Shown piece by piece: positions 35,454 to 44,270 of a stretch of 64,000 nucleotides of DNA (its first letter is position 1; each line of letters begins with the position of its first letter). The translations under genes and the position numbers were made by a program. The stretch comes from Fulvimarina pelagi HTCC2506 (GTDB lineage Bacteria > Pseudomonadota > Alphaproteobacteria > Rhizobiales > Rhizobiaceae): positions 2,053,839 through 2,117,838 of the forward strand of contig NZ_DS022272.1 of assembly GCF_000153705.1 (NCBI RefSeq), written 5' to 3'. The notes below the pieces were generated by a model, which saw only the letters and a program-made list of their open reading frames with translations, was not told the DNA's origin and did not search any database.

Positions 35454-35871
35454 ACCGGTTGCCGCAGATATACTGCTGGCTATCGGAGCATATTTTTGCC
35501 GAACATTCCCGTATCCGAGCATCGCACCGGGCGGGACAACTGACAGGAGGCGGAAGAGGTCAGGGAGGTGGGCGGCGGCGGCGGCGAGATCGGTTGCGTT
35601 CATCTACTTTCGCGGAGCTGACATTACCTATAACGGTGCCAAGCCAGAGGGCGACCTTCAGGATAGACTTCGGCCTACCGACCTTTTCTCAGAAAGTTCC
35701 AATACTTACTTGGCAAACGCTCCATCGTACGGCTTCGAACATTGAAACCACCGTATTTTTGCCACCATAATGCTCACGAAATTTCGTTCGGTCGATTTGC
35801 TGCAGAGGGACGGTGGCACTCGGCTCGGCGCTTCGAGGTAAACTTCAAAAGGGCAATTGATCGGCGACACC
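35454..35871. other. intergenic region upstream of the Crp/Fnr gene
   Basis: This 418-base gap has no convincing gene. It holds a run of GGC repeats near 35571-35586, a good promoter-like pair at 35742-35771, and a perfect 12-base palindrome at 35776-35787. Confidence 0.5.
35742..35787 (+). promoter_or_regulatory. candidate promoter and operator of the Crp/Fnr gene
   Basis: TTGAAA (35742-35747) and CATAAT (35766-35771) are 18 bases apart and close to the sigma-70 consensus. The palindrome ACGAAATTTCGT (35776-35787) covers the expected start site, about 85 bases before the coding start. That position fits repression, perhaps autoregulation. It is not the usual FNR/FixK TTGAT-N4-ATCAA box. Confidence 0.45.
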
Positions 35872-36666
35872 ATGGGTTCGACAATGGACGCGCTCGCCCG
35901 GGCGCTCATCAGAAGGCTCGATCTGGTCGCATCGTTGAACGAGGACGACCGGAAGGCCTTAGAGGCCCTTCCCATTACCGCAAAGACCGTTCAAGCGGGA
36001 ACGGACATTGCTGTGGAAGGCGAAGAAATAAATCATTGCTGCCTGCTTCTCGACGGCTTTACCCATCGCTACCAGTTCATGCGCGGGGGTAAGCGCCAGA
36101 TTACGGCGTTTCATGTCTCGGGTGACATTCCAGACCTGCACAGCCTGAAATTCAACTCGCTGGACCACAACTTCGCAGCAACGGTTCGCAGCGAGATCGG
36201 CTTGATTCCGCACGATGCGCTCTGGAATCTCTGCATGGAGCGACCCAATATCGCCTCAGCCCTCTGGCGTGAGACCTTGATCGACGGCTCGATCTTCCGG
36301 CAATGGATCGTCGCGCTAGGCCGGATGTCCGGCACTCAGAGGACCGCTCATCTGCTGTGCGAACTGACCATGCGTCTGCAAGCCATGGGGCTCGGCGATG
36401 GTCATCGCTACCATCTGCCTCTGACACAAAACGAACTCGCCGACGCCCTCGGATTGACTGTCGTCACGGTCAATCGGACGCTCCAGACTTTGAAACAGAA
36501 AGGCCTCGTCGATCGCGACCGCTCCTGGCTGACAATCATGGACTGGAAGCGACTCTCTGAAATCGCGGAGTTCGATCCGAGCTATTTGCATTTCCGGATA
36601 CCGCCGAAGATGACGGTCCCGCAGTACGAGGTGCCGGAAGCGGCGTTAAAGCAGGCGGCACAATAA
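35872..36666 (+). CDS. Crp/Fnr-family transcriptional regulator
   Basis: A 264-residue one-component regulator. An N-terminal cyclic-nucleotide-binding-like domain covers about 10-130 (VQAGTDIAVEGEEINHCCLL). A long dimer helix and a C-terminal winged helix follow (LTQNELADALGLTVVTVNRT, about 195-215). The four-cysteine iron-sulfur pattern of true Fnr is absent, so direct oxygen sensing of that kind is unlikely. ATG 35872 is used; an upstream TTG (35857) would add five residues and lies behind an AAGGG. It is convergent with an SDR gene. Confidence 0.92.
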   Translation: MGSTMDALARALIRRLDLVASLNEDDRKALEALPITAKTVQAGTDIAVEGEEINHCCLLLDGFTHRYQFMRGGKRQITAFHVSGDIPDLHSLKFNSLDHNFAATVRSEIGLIPHDALWNLCMERPNIASALWRETLIDGSIFRQWIVALGRMSGTQRTAHLLCELTMRLQAMGLGDGHRYHLPLTQNELADALGLTVVTVNRTLQTLKQKGLVDRDRSWLTIMDWKRLSEIAEFDPSYLHFRIPPKMTVPQYEVPEAALKQAAQ

Positions 36667-36684
36667 CGCGCATTCAGGGGGCGC

Positions 36685-37473
36685 TCAGCCCATGAACTGG
36701 CCGCCGTTTATCTCGACGATCTGACCGGTGACGTAACCGGAGAGCTCGGGCGCCGCGAGGAAGATGTAGGCAGGTGCGCAATCATCCGCCTCGCCAAGGC
36801 GTGCGAGCGGGATGGAAGATGCAGTCTTGGCGAGCTTCTCTTCGGACGAATAGCGACGGTGAAAATCCGTCATGATGGTGCCGGGAGAGACCGCGTTAAC
36901 CCGGATCAGGTCGGGCGCGAGCTCGCGCGCGAGCGCCCGCGTCCAAGTGGATATGAATGCCTTCGAAGCCGAATAAAGCGATGAACCTGGGGAGCCGCCC
37001 ACGGTTGCCGAGATCGAGGAGGTGTTCACGATCGCCGCCCCCCTGGCCTGCTTCAGCGGCCCGAGCAGGGCCGTCGTCAATTCCACGACCGAGCGCACGT
37101 TGAGGTCAACGACGCGGTCGAATTCGGCGCGGGTCACGCTCGCGGCCTTGAAACGGCCCTCCATCGTGCCGGCATTGTTGATGAGGGCGTGGATGGGACC
37201 GTTCGCTTCGACTGCGATTTGTTCCCCAAGCGCGCGTCCAGAGTCAGGCTTGGAAAGGTCACCCGTAAAGAGCGAAAGCCGTTCGCGCTCCCCGGGCGGG
37301 ACCCGTTCGAGAAGATCGGCCTCGACTTGATCGAGGCTTCGACCGACGTGCGCAATCACCCTCGCTCCGCAGGCAAGGAAGGTAGCGGCAACCGCGGCAC
37401 CGATCCCACGGCCAGCGCCCGTGACGACGACTGTCTTTCCCCGAAACAGGGTTTCACTGAAAGCGCGCGACAC
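36685..37473 (-). CDS. short-chain dehydrogenase/reductase (SDR)
   Basis: An NAD(P)-dependent oxidoreductase of 262 residues, classical type. It has the cofactor loop TGAGRGIG, the NNAG motif, the catalytic Ser in NTSSISATVGG, and YSASK with the Tyr-Lys pair. The length and C-terminal YVTGQIVEINGGQFMG match 3-oxoacyl-reductase-like SDRs. GTG 37473 has an AGGA site 7 bases upstream and is preferred to the longer frame (37512). It overlaps the end of the DUF423 gene by about 20 bases and so may be the last gene of the Mrp operon transcript. The substrate is unknown. Confidence 0.9.
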   Translation of the reverse strand: MSRAFSETLFRGKTVVVTGAGRGIGAAVAATFLACGARVIAHVGRSLDQVEADLLERVPPGERERLSLFTGDLSKPDSGRALGEQIAVEANGPIHALINNAGTMEGRFKAASVTRAEFDRVVDLNVRSVVELTTALLGPLKQARGAAIVNTSSISATVGGSPGSSLYSASKAFISTWTRALARELAPDLIRVNAVSPGTIMTDFHRRYSSEEKLAKTASSIPLARLGEADDCAPAYIFLAAPELSGYVTGQIVEINGGQFMG

Positions 37474-37900
37474 GTTTCTTTCCTTGATGTTTCGTTTCGG
37501 ACCTACGTTCACCCATTGTGCGATCCTGCCGCGCGGTGGCTGCGGAAAAAATCGCTTCGACTGCGAGAATCAGCCAGGCAAGAATGATCGCGCCGCCTCC
37601 CACGGGTGCAGCTCCCTCGAAGAGCCGATCTCCAAGCCAGATGCGAGCGGCAAGATCGCTGGAAAAGAGGACGAGGCCGATGGTCATCATAAACGCAATC
37701 GACCCGATCGGACCCGGCGAGCGGTCCGCCATGATCGATAGCGCGAGAAGCACGGGCGCATGCGCGAGCAGAATACCGGCCGCAGGCACTGCGAGCGCCT
37801 GATCAGCCGTCCCGTGCGATGCATAGGCCGCGAATGCAACGCCGCTCGCACCGACAAGCGAGGCAAGAAACTGGATGCTGGCTCGAACCAGGCCTCTCAT
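37454..37900 (-). CDS. DUF423 family membrane protein
   Basis: A 148-residue protein with four membrane segments. The family pattern FLASLVGASGVAFAAYASHG lies at the N-terminus, and a basic tail (EAIFSAATARQDRTMGERRS...) at the C-terminus. The function of DUF423 (E. coli YgdD) is unknown. The ATG at 37900 overlaps the stop of mnhG (ATGA), so it is translated with the antiporter operon. A start at 37921 would lie inside mnhG. Confidence 0.88.
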   Translation of the reverse strand: MRGLVRASIQFLASLVGASGVAFAAYASHGTADQALAVPAAGILLAHAPVLLALSIMADRSPGPIGSIAFMMTIGLVLFSSDLAARIWLGDRLFEGAAPVGGGAIILAWLILAVEAIFSAATARQDRTMGERRSETKHQGKKRVARFQ

Positions 37901-38358
37901 TTCTTCCTCAGATCGCTCCACTTTGGTGGCGCAATTCGCTTTTCCCGCCGCCAGGCCGGTTCCAGCGCCTTGCCGGTATAAAATTCCTGTTGGGAACGAC
38001 TTTCGGCAACGCTTGCACCAGGGGTCGGTTTACTCCTCGACATCTCATCGAGAACCGAACCCGGCCAGAGATTGTAGCCAACGGTGTAAGATGCCTTCGC
38101 AAGAAGATGGGCGGAAATCGGCGCGGTCAGGAGGAAGAAGACGATCGCGGCGATGGCGCGCAAAGTCTCGGGCAGCGATTCAGAATTGATCGCAAGGCCA
38201 AGGAGCAGGAGGCTGGCCCCGACCGACCCGGCCTTTGAAGCCGAATGCATGCGGGTGTAGAGGTCGGGAAGTCGCACGAGACCGAGCGCGGCGAGCGCGA
38301 TAAAGAGCGATCCGCCGACAATCAGTAACCCCTCGACGATGTGATAAAACGCGGTCAC
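37897..38358 (-). CDS. mnhG: Mrp antiporter subunit G
   Basis: A 153-residue subunit of the Mrp (Mnh/Pha) Na+(K+)/H+ antiporter. About three membrane segments include [20 protein letters not shown] and the conserved [19 protein letters not shown] cytoplasmic tail of about 50 residues follows. GTG 38358 overlaps the mnhF stop (GTGA), with GAGGAGA 9 bases upstream; an earlier GTG (38367) is too close to that site. Last of the seven core subunits. Confidence 0.92.
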   Translation of the reverse strand: MTAFYHIVEGLLIVGGSLFIALAALGLVRLPDLYTRMHSASKAGSVGASLLLLGLAINSESLPETLRAIAAIVFFLLTAPISAHLLAKASYTVGYNLWPGSVLDEMSRSKPTPGASVAESRSQQEFYTGKALEPAWRREKRIAPPKWSDLRKK

Positions 38359-38732
38359 CGACCCCACTCTCCTCTGGTCCCGTGCGAAGACTTACCCTGC
38401 GGATCGCGGAATGGCAGGGACTCCAGGCTGTCTTCGTCGCCGCTCTGGCCTCGCGCGAGGATGAAACGTGAGAATGCGGTTGTCGCCAGAAACCCGACCA
38501 GACCTAAAGCGATCGCGATATCGACATAGAGCGTGAACCCCGTGTTGATGCCGATCAAAGCTATGAAGCCGATCGAGACGCTGGTCAGCATATCGAGGCC
38601 GAGCACACGATCGGGCAGCGTCGGGCCGATGATGATGCGAACGGTCGTCAACAGGAACGACAGGCCCAGAAGCACGAGACCGAAGTCGACCGCGTATTCG
38701 TAGAAAAGTTTCGCATATTCTTCGATCATCAC
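38355..38732 (-). CDS. mnhF: Mrp antiporter subunit F
   Basis: A 125-residue subunit with three membrane helices, including [20 protein letters not shown] and [20 protein letters not shown], both typical of MnhF/PhaF. The first codon is GTG (38732) or the adjacent ATG (38729), each overlapping the mnhE stop. The C-terminal 25 residues are polar and longer than in many relatives. Confidence 0.93.
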   Translation of the reverse strand: MMIEEYAKLFYEYAVDFGLVLLGLSFLLTTVRIIIGPTLPDRVLGLDMLTSVSIGFIALIGINTGFTLYVDIAIALGLVGFLATTAFSRFILARGQSGDEDSLESLPFRDPQGKSSHGTRGEWGR

Positions 38733-39202
38733 CGAAAGGCCTCCAGGATCATTCGTTCGAAGCCGGTCGCGATATCGCGGCGGTTTCCTTCGGGGTCAGA
38801 GCAGTCGATGGCGTGTACGTAGAGCGTCGAGCGGTCCTCTGAGACGTCGACGGAGAGCGTTCCGGGCGTGAGTGTAATCATGTTTGCGAGCAGCGTTATC
38901 TCGAAGTCCCGGTCGGCGCGCAGGTGATACGCGAAGATGCCAGGCTTCAGGTTCATCTTCGGCTTGAGCACCAGTATCGCGACCCGCCAGGCGGACTTCA
39001 TCAGTTCCAGCAGGAAGAACAGCAACAGCTTGGTTATCAAAAAGCCGCGCTGCATGTAGCCGGCCCCGCCTACCTGTTCACGGATCAGGTAGAGTGCACA
39101 GGCGCCGAGAATGAAGCCGAAAACCAGATTGATCAGCGTGAAAGAGCCGGTGACGACGACCCAGACCAGCGCCAGAACGAGATTGATGAGATAAAGTGTC
39201 AT
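38729..39202 (-). CDS. mnhE: Mrp antiporter subunit E
   Basis: A 157-residue subunit. Two helices occupy the N-terminus ([20 protein letters not shown]), followed by a cytoplasmic domain. That domain has [20 protein letters not shown], a hallmark of MnhE/PhaE. ATG 39202 overlaps the mnhD stop (ATGA) and removes a non-family N-terminus present in the longer frame to 39295. Confidence 0.93.
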   Translation of the reverse strand: MTLYLINLVLALVWVVVTGSFTLINLVFGFILGACALYLIREQVGGAGYMQRGFLITKLLLFFLLELMKSAWRVAILVLKPKMNLKPGIFAYHLRADRDFEITLLANMITLTPGTLSVDVSEDRSTLYVHAIDCSDPEGNRRDIATGFERMILEAFR

Positions 39203-40830
39203 GGCGCGTCCCCGAACACAGACGAAATGTACCCGCTTGGGTCGACAATGCCCGCCGCAGCGCCATCCGTCAGATCGAAGAGCCATTGTGGCCACACGCC
39301 TGCCGCGATGACGAAGGCGGTAAGCGCGAAGAGCGGGATCGCAGACAGTGCCCGGTCCGGTCCGGCCGCTAGGAACTTCTCCTCGACAACGCCGCCAGGT
39401 TCGACCTTCCTGTCAGCCGCAGCGATTGGCGGAAGTGGACGCCAGAAGCCAAGAGCGAAGACACGGGCGCTGGCGATCGTCAGGAGGAAACCGGAGACGA
39501 GGACCATTGCCGCGAGCCAAGGGAGATCGCCGGAAATCGAAGCTCGTACGAGTGCGACTTTGGGCCAGAATCCAGAGAAGGGGGGCAGGCCAGAGACGGC
39601 GAATAGTAGGATGAGCATCACCGCCGCAAAGAGCGGATTGCTCCGCCAGAGCCCGCCCATCTCGCGCAACGAAGATGTCCCCGTCAAATGTGCCGCAACA
39701 CCGGCAGCGAGATAGAGCGCCGTCATCACGACGATCGAATGGAGAGCGTAGAATATCGTGCCCGATAGCCCGACCGAGAGCGAGCTGGGAACCGCATCTC
39801 CATCTGGAACGGGCATTGCCAGGGCAACGAACATCGTGCCGATCCCGGCGATCACGACATAGTTGAGAAGCCGACGCAGATCCGTTTGGGCAAGAGCACC
39901 GAGGCCACCGACCAGCATGGTGAGAGCGGCTACCCACGCGAATACGGCGCTGAGTTCGGCACGTTCGGGTGGGAAGAGCATGAGATTGATGCGGATCGCG
40001 GCATAGATGCCGACCTTCGTGAGGAGGCCCGCAAACAGCGCGGATACGACGAAACGCGGCGTGTGATAGGATGCCGGAAGCCAGAAATTGAGCGGAAAGG
40101 CCGCCGCCTTCATGGCGAAGGACACGAAATAAAGCGCGGCCAGCGTGAAGAGCATTGCCGTCTTGTCGGTCTCGGCCGCCTTCTGGGCGATATCGGCCAT
40201 GTTGAGAGTGCCGAAAATCCCATAAAGATAGCCGGTCGCGATCAGGAAGAATGTCGTGCCGACGAGATTGAGGAAGCAGTATTTTGTCGCGCCGTCGAGC
40301 TGCTCGTGCCGGGAGCCAAGAATCAAGAGCCCGAACGAGCCGATCAAAAAGACTTCGAACCACACATAGAGGTTGAAGACATCTCCAGTGATGAAGGAGC
40401 CGGAAACGCCGCCCATCATGATGAAGAAGAGCGGAAAGAATCCGTAACGCCGCTCTACCTTCGAGATGCTCGCCACCGCATAAATGCCACAGCACAGCGC
40501 CGCAAAACCGGACGCAGCCAGGAAGAGCGCACCCATGAGATCGGCAGTGAAGGCAATGCCGAAAGGCGGCAGCCATCCACCCATCATCATCGTCACCGTA
40601 CCCTGCGTCGCGACCCGATAGAGCAATGTCAAATCGGCCAGAAAGAGCAGGACGAGCCCCGGCAAAGCGATGAGCGGATGCCAGCGGATGCTCTTGCGCA
40701 TCATCAGGAGCCCGGCGCCGAATATGAAGCAGATCGCGACGGGCAGAATGACCGAGTAATCGATCAACGGCACAGCGCCTTGGGTCATCGCTTCGGCCTT
40801 CAAGGCCTCGAGTGAAGGGTCAGCAGCCAT
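39199..40830 (-). CDS. mnhD: Mrp antiporter subunit D
   Basis: A 543-residue membrane subunit related to NuoM/NuoN of complex I, with about fourteen helices. Signatures include GGVSGSFITGDVFNLYVWFE and AMKAAAFPLNFWLPASYHT, where the lysine lies in the proton path. It begins 5 bases after mnhC and overlaps mnhE. The protein ends with a partly cytoplasmic extension of about 50 residues. Confidence 0.95.
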   Translation of the reverse strand: MAADPSLEALKAEAMTQGAVPLIDYSVILPVAICFIFGAGLLMMRKSIRWHPLIALPGLVLLFLADLTLLYRVATQGTVTMMMGGWLPPFGIAFTADLMGALFLAASGFAALCCGIYAVASISKVERRYGFFPLFFIMMGGVSGSFITGDVFNLYVWFEVFLIGSFGLLILGSRHEQLDGATKYCFLNLVGTTFFLIATGYLYGIFGTLNMADIAQKAAETDKTAMLFTLAALYFVSFAMKAAAFPLNFWLPASYHTPRFVVSALFAGLLTKVGIYAAIRINLMLFPPERAELSAVFAWVAALTMLVGGLGALAQTDLRRLLNYVVIAGIGTMFVALAMPVPDGDAVPSSLSVGLSGTIFYALHSIVVMTALYLAAGVAAHLTGTSSLREMGGLWRSNPLFAAVMLILLFAVSGLPPFSGFWPKVALVRASISGDLPWLAAMVLVSGFLLTIASARVFALGFWRPLPPIAAADRKVEPGGVVEEKFLAAGPDRALSAIPLFALTAFVIAAGVWPQWLFDLTDGAAAGIVDPSGYISSVFGDAP

Positions 40831-40835
40831 TTTCG

Positions 40836-41213
40836 TCAGTAACCAAGGGGCGGCAGCCCCTCGTCCTCGGGTTCGGCGATGCGCATCTCGTCGGTGTCAT
40901 CCGTGTCGAGATCCTGGAACGCCCGATAGGAGAGGACGAGCAGGAAGGCGAAGAAAGAAAAGGAAATCACGATCGCTGTCAGGATCAACGCTTGGGGCAG
41001 CGGGTTTGCGATCATCTCACCCGGCACCTCCAGACCTTCAGGAATGATTGGCGGGACGATCGATTGGATGCGGCCGTTGGTGAAGATCAGAAGATTCACA
41101 GAATTGCCAAGGAGCACGACACCCAGCAGCATGCGGATGATGTGTTTGGACAAGATGAGATAGACCGTCACCGCAAAGAGCGCGGCAACGACGAAGCAAA
41201 GCGCGATCTCCAT
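40836..41213 (-). CDS. mnhC: Mrp antiporter subunit C
   Basis: A 125-residue NuoK-like subunit with three helices. It contains ILSKHIIRMLLGVVLLGNSV and NPLPQALILTAIVISFSFFA, as in MnhC/PhaC. The start shares one base with the mnhB stop (TGATG). An acidic C-terminal tail of about 25 residues follows the last helix. Confidence 0.94.
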   Translation of the reverse strand: MEIALCFVVAALFAVTVYLILSKHIIRMLLGVVLLGNSVNLLIFTNGRIQSIVPPIIPEGLEVPGEMIANPLPQALILTAIVISFSFFAFLLVLSYRAFQDLDTDDTDEMRIAEPEDEGLPPLGY

Positions 41214-41632
41214 CAGTCGGTCTCCGTTTCCTCAAGGGCGAGTGCTATCGACGAGATCGCACCGACGACGACGAGATAGACCCCAATATCGAAGAACAGT
41301 GGCGTCGAGAGTGCCACCTCTGTGCCAAGAAATGTGGGGAATGCCCATAATCCGGTGAGGAATTCGACGCCGATCAAGAGCGAAAGGACGCCTGAAAGAA
41401 CCGCAAGCATCAGCCCGGCCGCCGCAATGGCCATCGGATGAAAATGCAAGGCCCTTCGTACCGGCGCGACACCACACGCAATGCCGTATATCGCGAAGGC
41501 CGAAGCTGCGATGAGGCCACCGATAAAGCCGCCGCCAGGCTCGTTGTGGCCGCGCAGCAGCACGAAAATCGAGAACAGCACCATCAGGCTCGTCAGGTAC
41601 GGCGCGGTGAAGCGGAAGATGATGGTTCTCAT
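41213..41632 (-). CDS. mnhB: Mrp antiporter subunit B
   Basis: A 139-residue MnhB-domain subunit with about four helices. It includes [20 protein letters not shown] and [19 protein letters not shown], both family hallmarks. It overlaps the end of mnhA by 4 bases (ATGA). Because it is a separate gene, the operon has the seven-gene ABCDEFG layout rather than a fully fused AB. Confidence 0.94.
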   Translation of the reverse strand: MRTIIFRFTAPYLTSLMVLFSIFVLLRGHNEPGGGFIGGLIAASAFAIYGIACGVAPVRRALHFHPMAIAAAGLMLAVLSGVLSLLIGVEFLTGLWAFPTFLGTEVALSTPLFFDIGVYLVVVGAISSIALALEETETD

Positions 41633-43995
41633 GGGGTTACCTCCATGGGATCGTTCGTTCGGATGCCGCGCCGGCCGACCCGGATGCGGATAAGGGCGAG
41701 CACCGCTAGGCCGGCAGTCATGACCACCGCAATCTCACCCATCGTATCAATGCCGCGGAAGTCGACGAGGATGACGTTCACGATGTTGCGCCCGTGTGCG
41801 ATGGCGTAGCTGTAGCGTTCGAAGAAATCAGAGAGGCTGCGATCGAAATCGCTCTGGACAACCGCGAGAAGGAAGAGGCCGAAGCCGATACCGGCCAGAA
41901 CGCCGATGGTCGCGTCAGGCAGTTTCTGTGCGAGCGGACGATGGTCGCTCGGCGACAACTTCAGCCGCGTCATCACAAGTGCGAGGATGACGACCGAGAG
42001 GGTCTCGACCATGAACTGCGTGAATGCCAGATCGGGCGCGCCTTGTAGCATGAAGATGAAAGCAACGGCATAACCCTGGATGCCGAGAGAAACGATTGCT
42101 TGGAGGCGGTTTCTGGAGACAACCACGGCGAGGATCCCGAAGACGATCAGGCCGAGGATAATCCACTCATAGGGCAGGAGATCGGGGAGTTCCGGAACAC
42201 TTGGGAAACCATCCGCCCACCACATCGAACCGAACAGTGCGGCAACGAGCGCAATCATGACCGTCGTCATGTAGTAGTCGAGCCGGCCCGGCTGGACGAT
42301 CAGCGTGACGCCAAAAGCCAGGCGTACGAGGCCACGCATCGCCTGGTCGAAGCCATAGTCCGGTCCCCAGCCGATCGCAGCGAGGAACTGGGCGAGCTTC
42401 TGACGGATCTGCGTTGAGGCCAGATAAATTATTACGCCCAGAACGATCGTCAGGCAGGAGAGCGCGAATGCGAGATTGAGATGCGGCACCCAGCCGATCT
42501 CGATCTCCACCGCCTCGCCGTAGGAGGCCGTTGCCATCGGGGAAGAAAAGAGCTCGTGGTAGACGCCGTAGTAGAGAGCGCCGACGAGCGACAGTGCACC
42601 GAGCACCAGCGGCCCCAGCCAGACTCTGAGACCACTCTCATGCGGATGGTCGATATGCTGCGGCTTGGTGCCGACGAAGGGTTGCAGCGCGACTATGAAA
42701 GCGGCGGCGAACATCAGCGCGTTGCCCGCGATCGCCGCGATCAGCAGAGCGACGTGATAGAAATCGCCGTATTCGAGCGCGTGGTAAATCTCTTCCTTGG
42801 CGAGGAAGCCGACGAAAGGCGTGATACCGCCCATGGAGAGTGCGCAAAGTAGTGCTGCGACGAAGGTAATCGGCATGTGCCGCGCAAGCCCGCCGAGCCG
42901 GTGAATTTCGCGGGTATGGGCACCGTGGTCCACCGAGCCGGCAACCATGAAAAGCCCGCCTTTGAACAGCGAGTGGGCGATCAAATAAAGCGTCGCCGCA
43001 ATGATCGCGGTCTCCGATGAGACACCGATCAGCATGACCAAAAGCCCGAGGGAAGCGACAGTCGTGTAGGCGAGCGTTATTTTGATGTCGCTCGCGCGGA
43101 CGGCCAGCAGCGCACCAACGACTAGGGTGATCGCCCCGAAGATCGGTAAAATGGTCATCCAAAGCGTCGTCTCGCCCAGCGCAGGATGCATCCTGAGAAG
43201 CAGATAGACGCCGGCTTTCACCATGGTGGCCGAATGCAGATAGGCCGAGACGGGCGTCGGCGCTTCCATCGCGTTCGGAAGCCAGATGTGGAAGGGCATT
43301 TGCGCCGATTTCGTGAAGGCGCCACAGAGAACGAGAATCAGGACCGCCAGATAATACGGGCTTTCGCGCAAGGCGTCGCCCGCTTCGAGAATATCACTGA
43401 GAGAGGTGAGGCCATGCAACTCTCGAATGGCGATGAGGCCTGCGAGAAGCGCTAGGCCGCCGCCGCCAGTAATGACCAATGCCTGGACAGCTCCCCGCCG
43501 CGCCTTCTCCCGAGTATGGTCGAAGCCGATCAACAGGAATGAGGTGATCGAGGTGAGTTCCCAGAAGACGAAAAGCGTGATGAGGTCATCGGCGACGACG
43601 AGCCCGAGCATCGAACCCATGAACATCAGCATGAAGGAATAGAACTGGCCCTGATCCTTGTGGCCCTTCATGTAACCACCGGAATAAAGGATGATGAACG
43701 TGCCGATCCCCGTGATCAGCAGCGCGAACACCATCGAAAGGCCGTCCAGGCGGAACGAAAAGGCGATGTCAAAACTGGGGATCCACTCGAACCCCCAGCG
43801 ATGCACGGTACCCTTGGCAATCTCGAAGATGCCGCGCAAAAAAATGACGAAAGCGGCGGCCGGTGCTAGCGCTAGAAGCCAGGTGGAATGGGATTTGAGG
43901 ACCGAAGTGAGGAGCGGCGCGACAGCGGCTGCGAGAAAGGGCAGGATCAATGCCACATAGCCGAAGTCGGAGACGAAGCCGTTCAATTGATCCAT
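41629..43995 (-). CDS. mnhA: Mrp antiporter subunit A
   Basis: A 788-residue NuoL-like subunit with about twenty membrane helices and the main ion channel. It includes [20 protein letters not shown] and [20 protein letters not shown]. The C-terminal 170 residues carry MbhD/MbhE-like segments ([20 protein letters not shown]). ATG 43995 with GGAGGG upstream is preferred over the longer frame to 44043. First gene of the operon, divergent from oligopeptidase B. Mrp complexes export Na+ (some K+) at high pH or salt, driven by proton uptake. Confidence 0.95.
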   Translation of the reverse strand: MDQLNGFVSDFGYVALILPFLAAAVAPLLTSVLKSHSTWLLALAPAAAFVIFLRGIFEIAKGTVHRWGFEWIPSFDIAFSFRLDGLSMVFALLITGIGTFIILYSGGYMKGHKDQGQFYSFMLMFMGSMLGLVVADDLITLFVFWELTSITSFLLIGFDHTREKARRGAVQALVITGGGGLALLAGLIAIRELHGLTSLSDILEAGDALRESPYYLAVLILVLCGAFTKSAQMPFHIWLPNAMEAPTPVSAYLHSATMVKAGVYLLLRMHPALGETTLWMTILPIFGAITLVVGALLAVRASDIKITLAYTTVASLGLLVMLIGVSSETAIIAATLYLIAHSLFKGGLFMVAGSVDHGAHTREIHRLGGLARHMPITFVAALLCALSMGGITPFVGFLAKEEIYHALEYGDFYHVALLIAAIAGNALMFAAAFIVALQPFVGTKPQHIDHPHESGLRVWLGPLVLGALSLVGALYYGVYHELFSSPMATASYGEAVEIEIGWVPHLNLAFALSCLTIVLGVIIYLASTQIRQKLAQFLAAIGWGPDYGFDQAMRGLVRLAFGVTLIVQPGRLDYYMTTVMIALVAALFGSMWWADGFPSVPELPDLLPYEWIILGLIVFGILAVVVSRNRLQAIVSLGIQGYAVAFIFMLQGAPDLAFTQFMVETLSVVILALVMTRLKLSPSDHRPLAQKLPDATIGVLAGIGFGLFLLAVVQSDFDRSLSDFFERYSYAIAHGRNIVNVILVDFRGIDTMGEIAVVMTAGLAVLALIRIRVGRRGIRTNDPMEVTP

Positions 43996-44270
43996 CAGCG
44001 CCCCATCCCTCCTTGAGTCCTGCATCCGGTCGCCCAAACGCATCGATCCGTTTCTTCATAGAAACCGTGTCCGCTCGGGGCAAGCCATAGCGGCCGTGAA
44101 AGCGCACTCGGTTCGAACGCGGAATCAAAACCTCCTCACGACTTCGTAGTGTGCGACATGGCCCGAGTTTTGCTCGAAGCGCCCAATCGGCTATCGTGCC
44201 CCCTCACGCCTTTGGCGGTGCGTTCGTGCCGCCGGCTCCCAGACATTCCGTCAAGTCCCGAGCGAGTTTG

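Noticed and set aside
35571-35586. GGC triplet repeat as a functional repeat
   Set aside because: Short run in a GC-rich genome; no second copy or gene context to give it meaning.
39413-40815. Long open frames on both strands across mnhD
   Set aside because: Shadows of the strongly supported antiporter subunit; translations are rich in Arg, His and Glu without folds.
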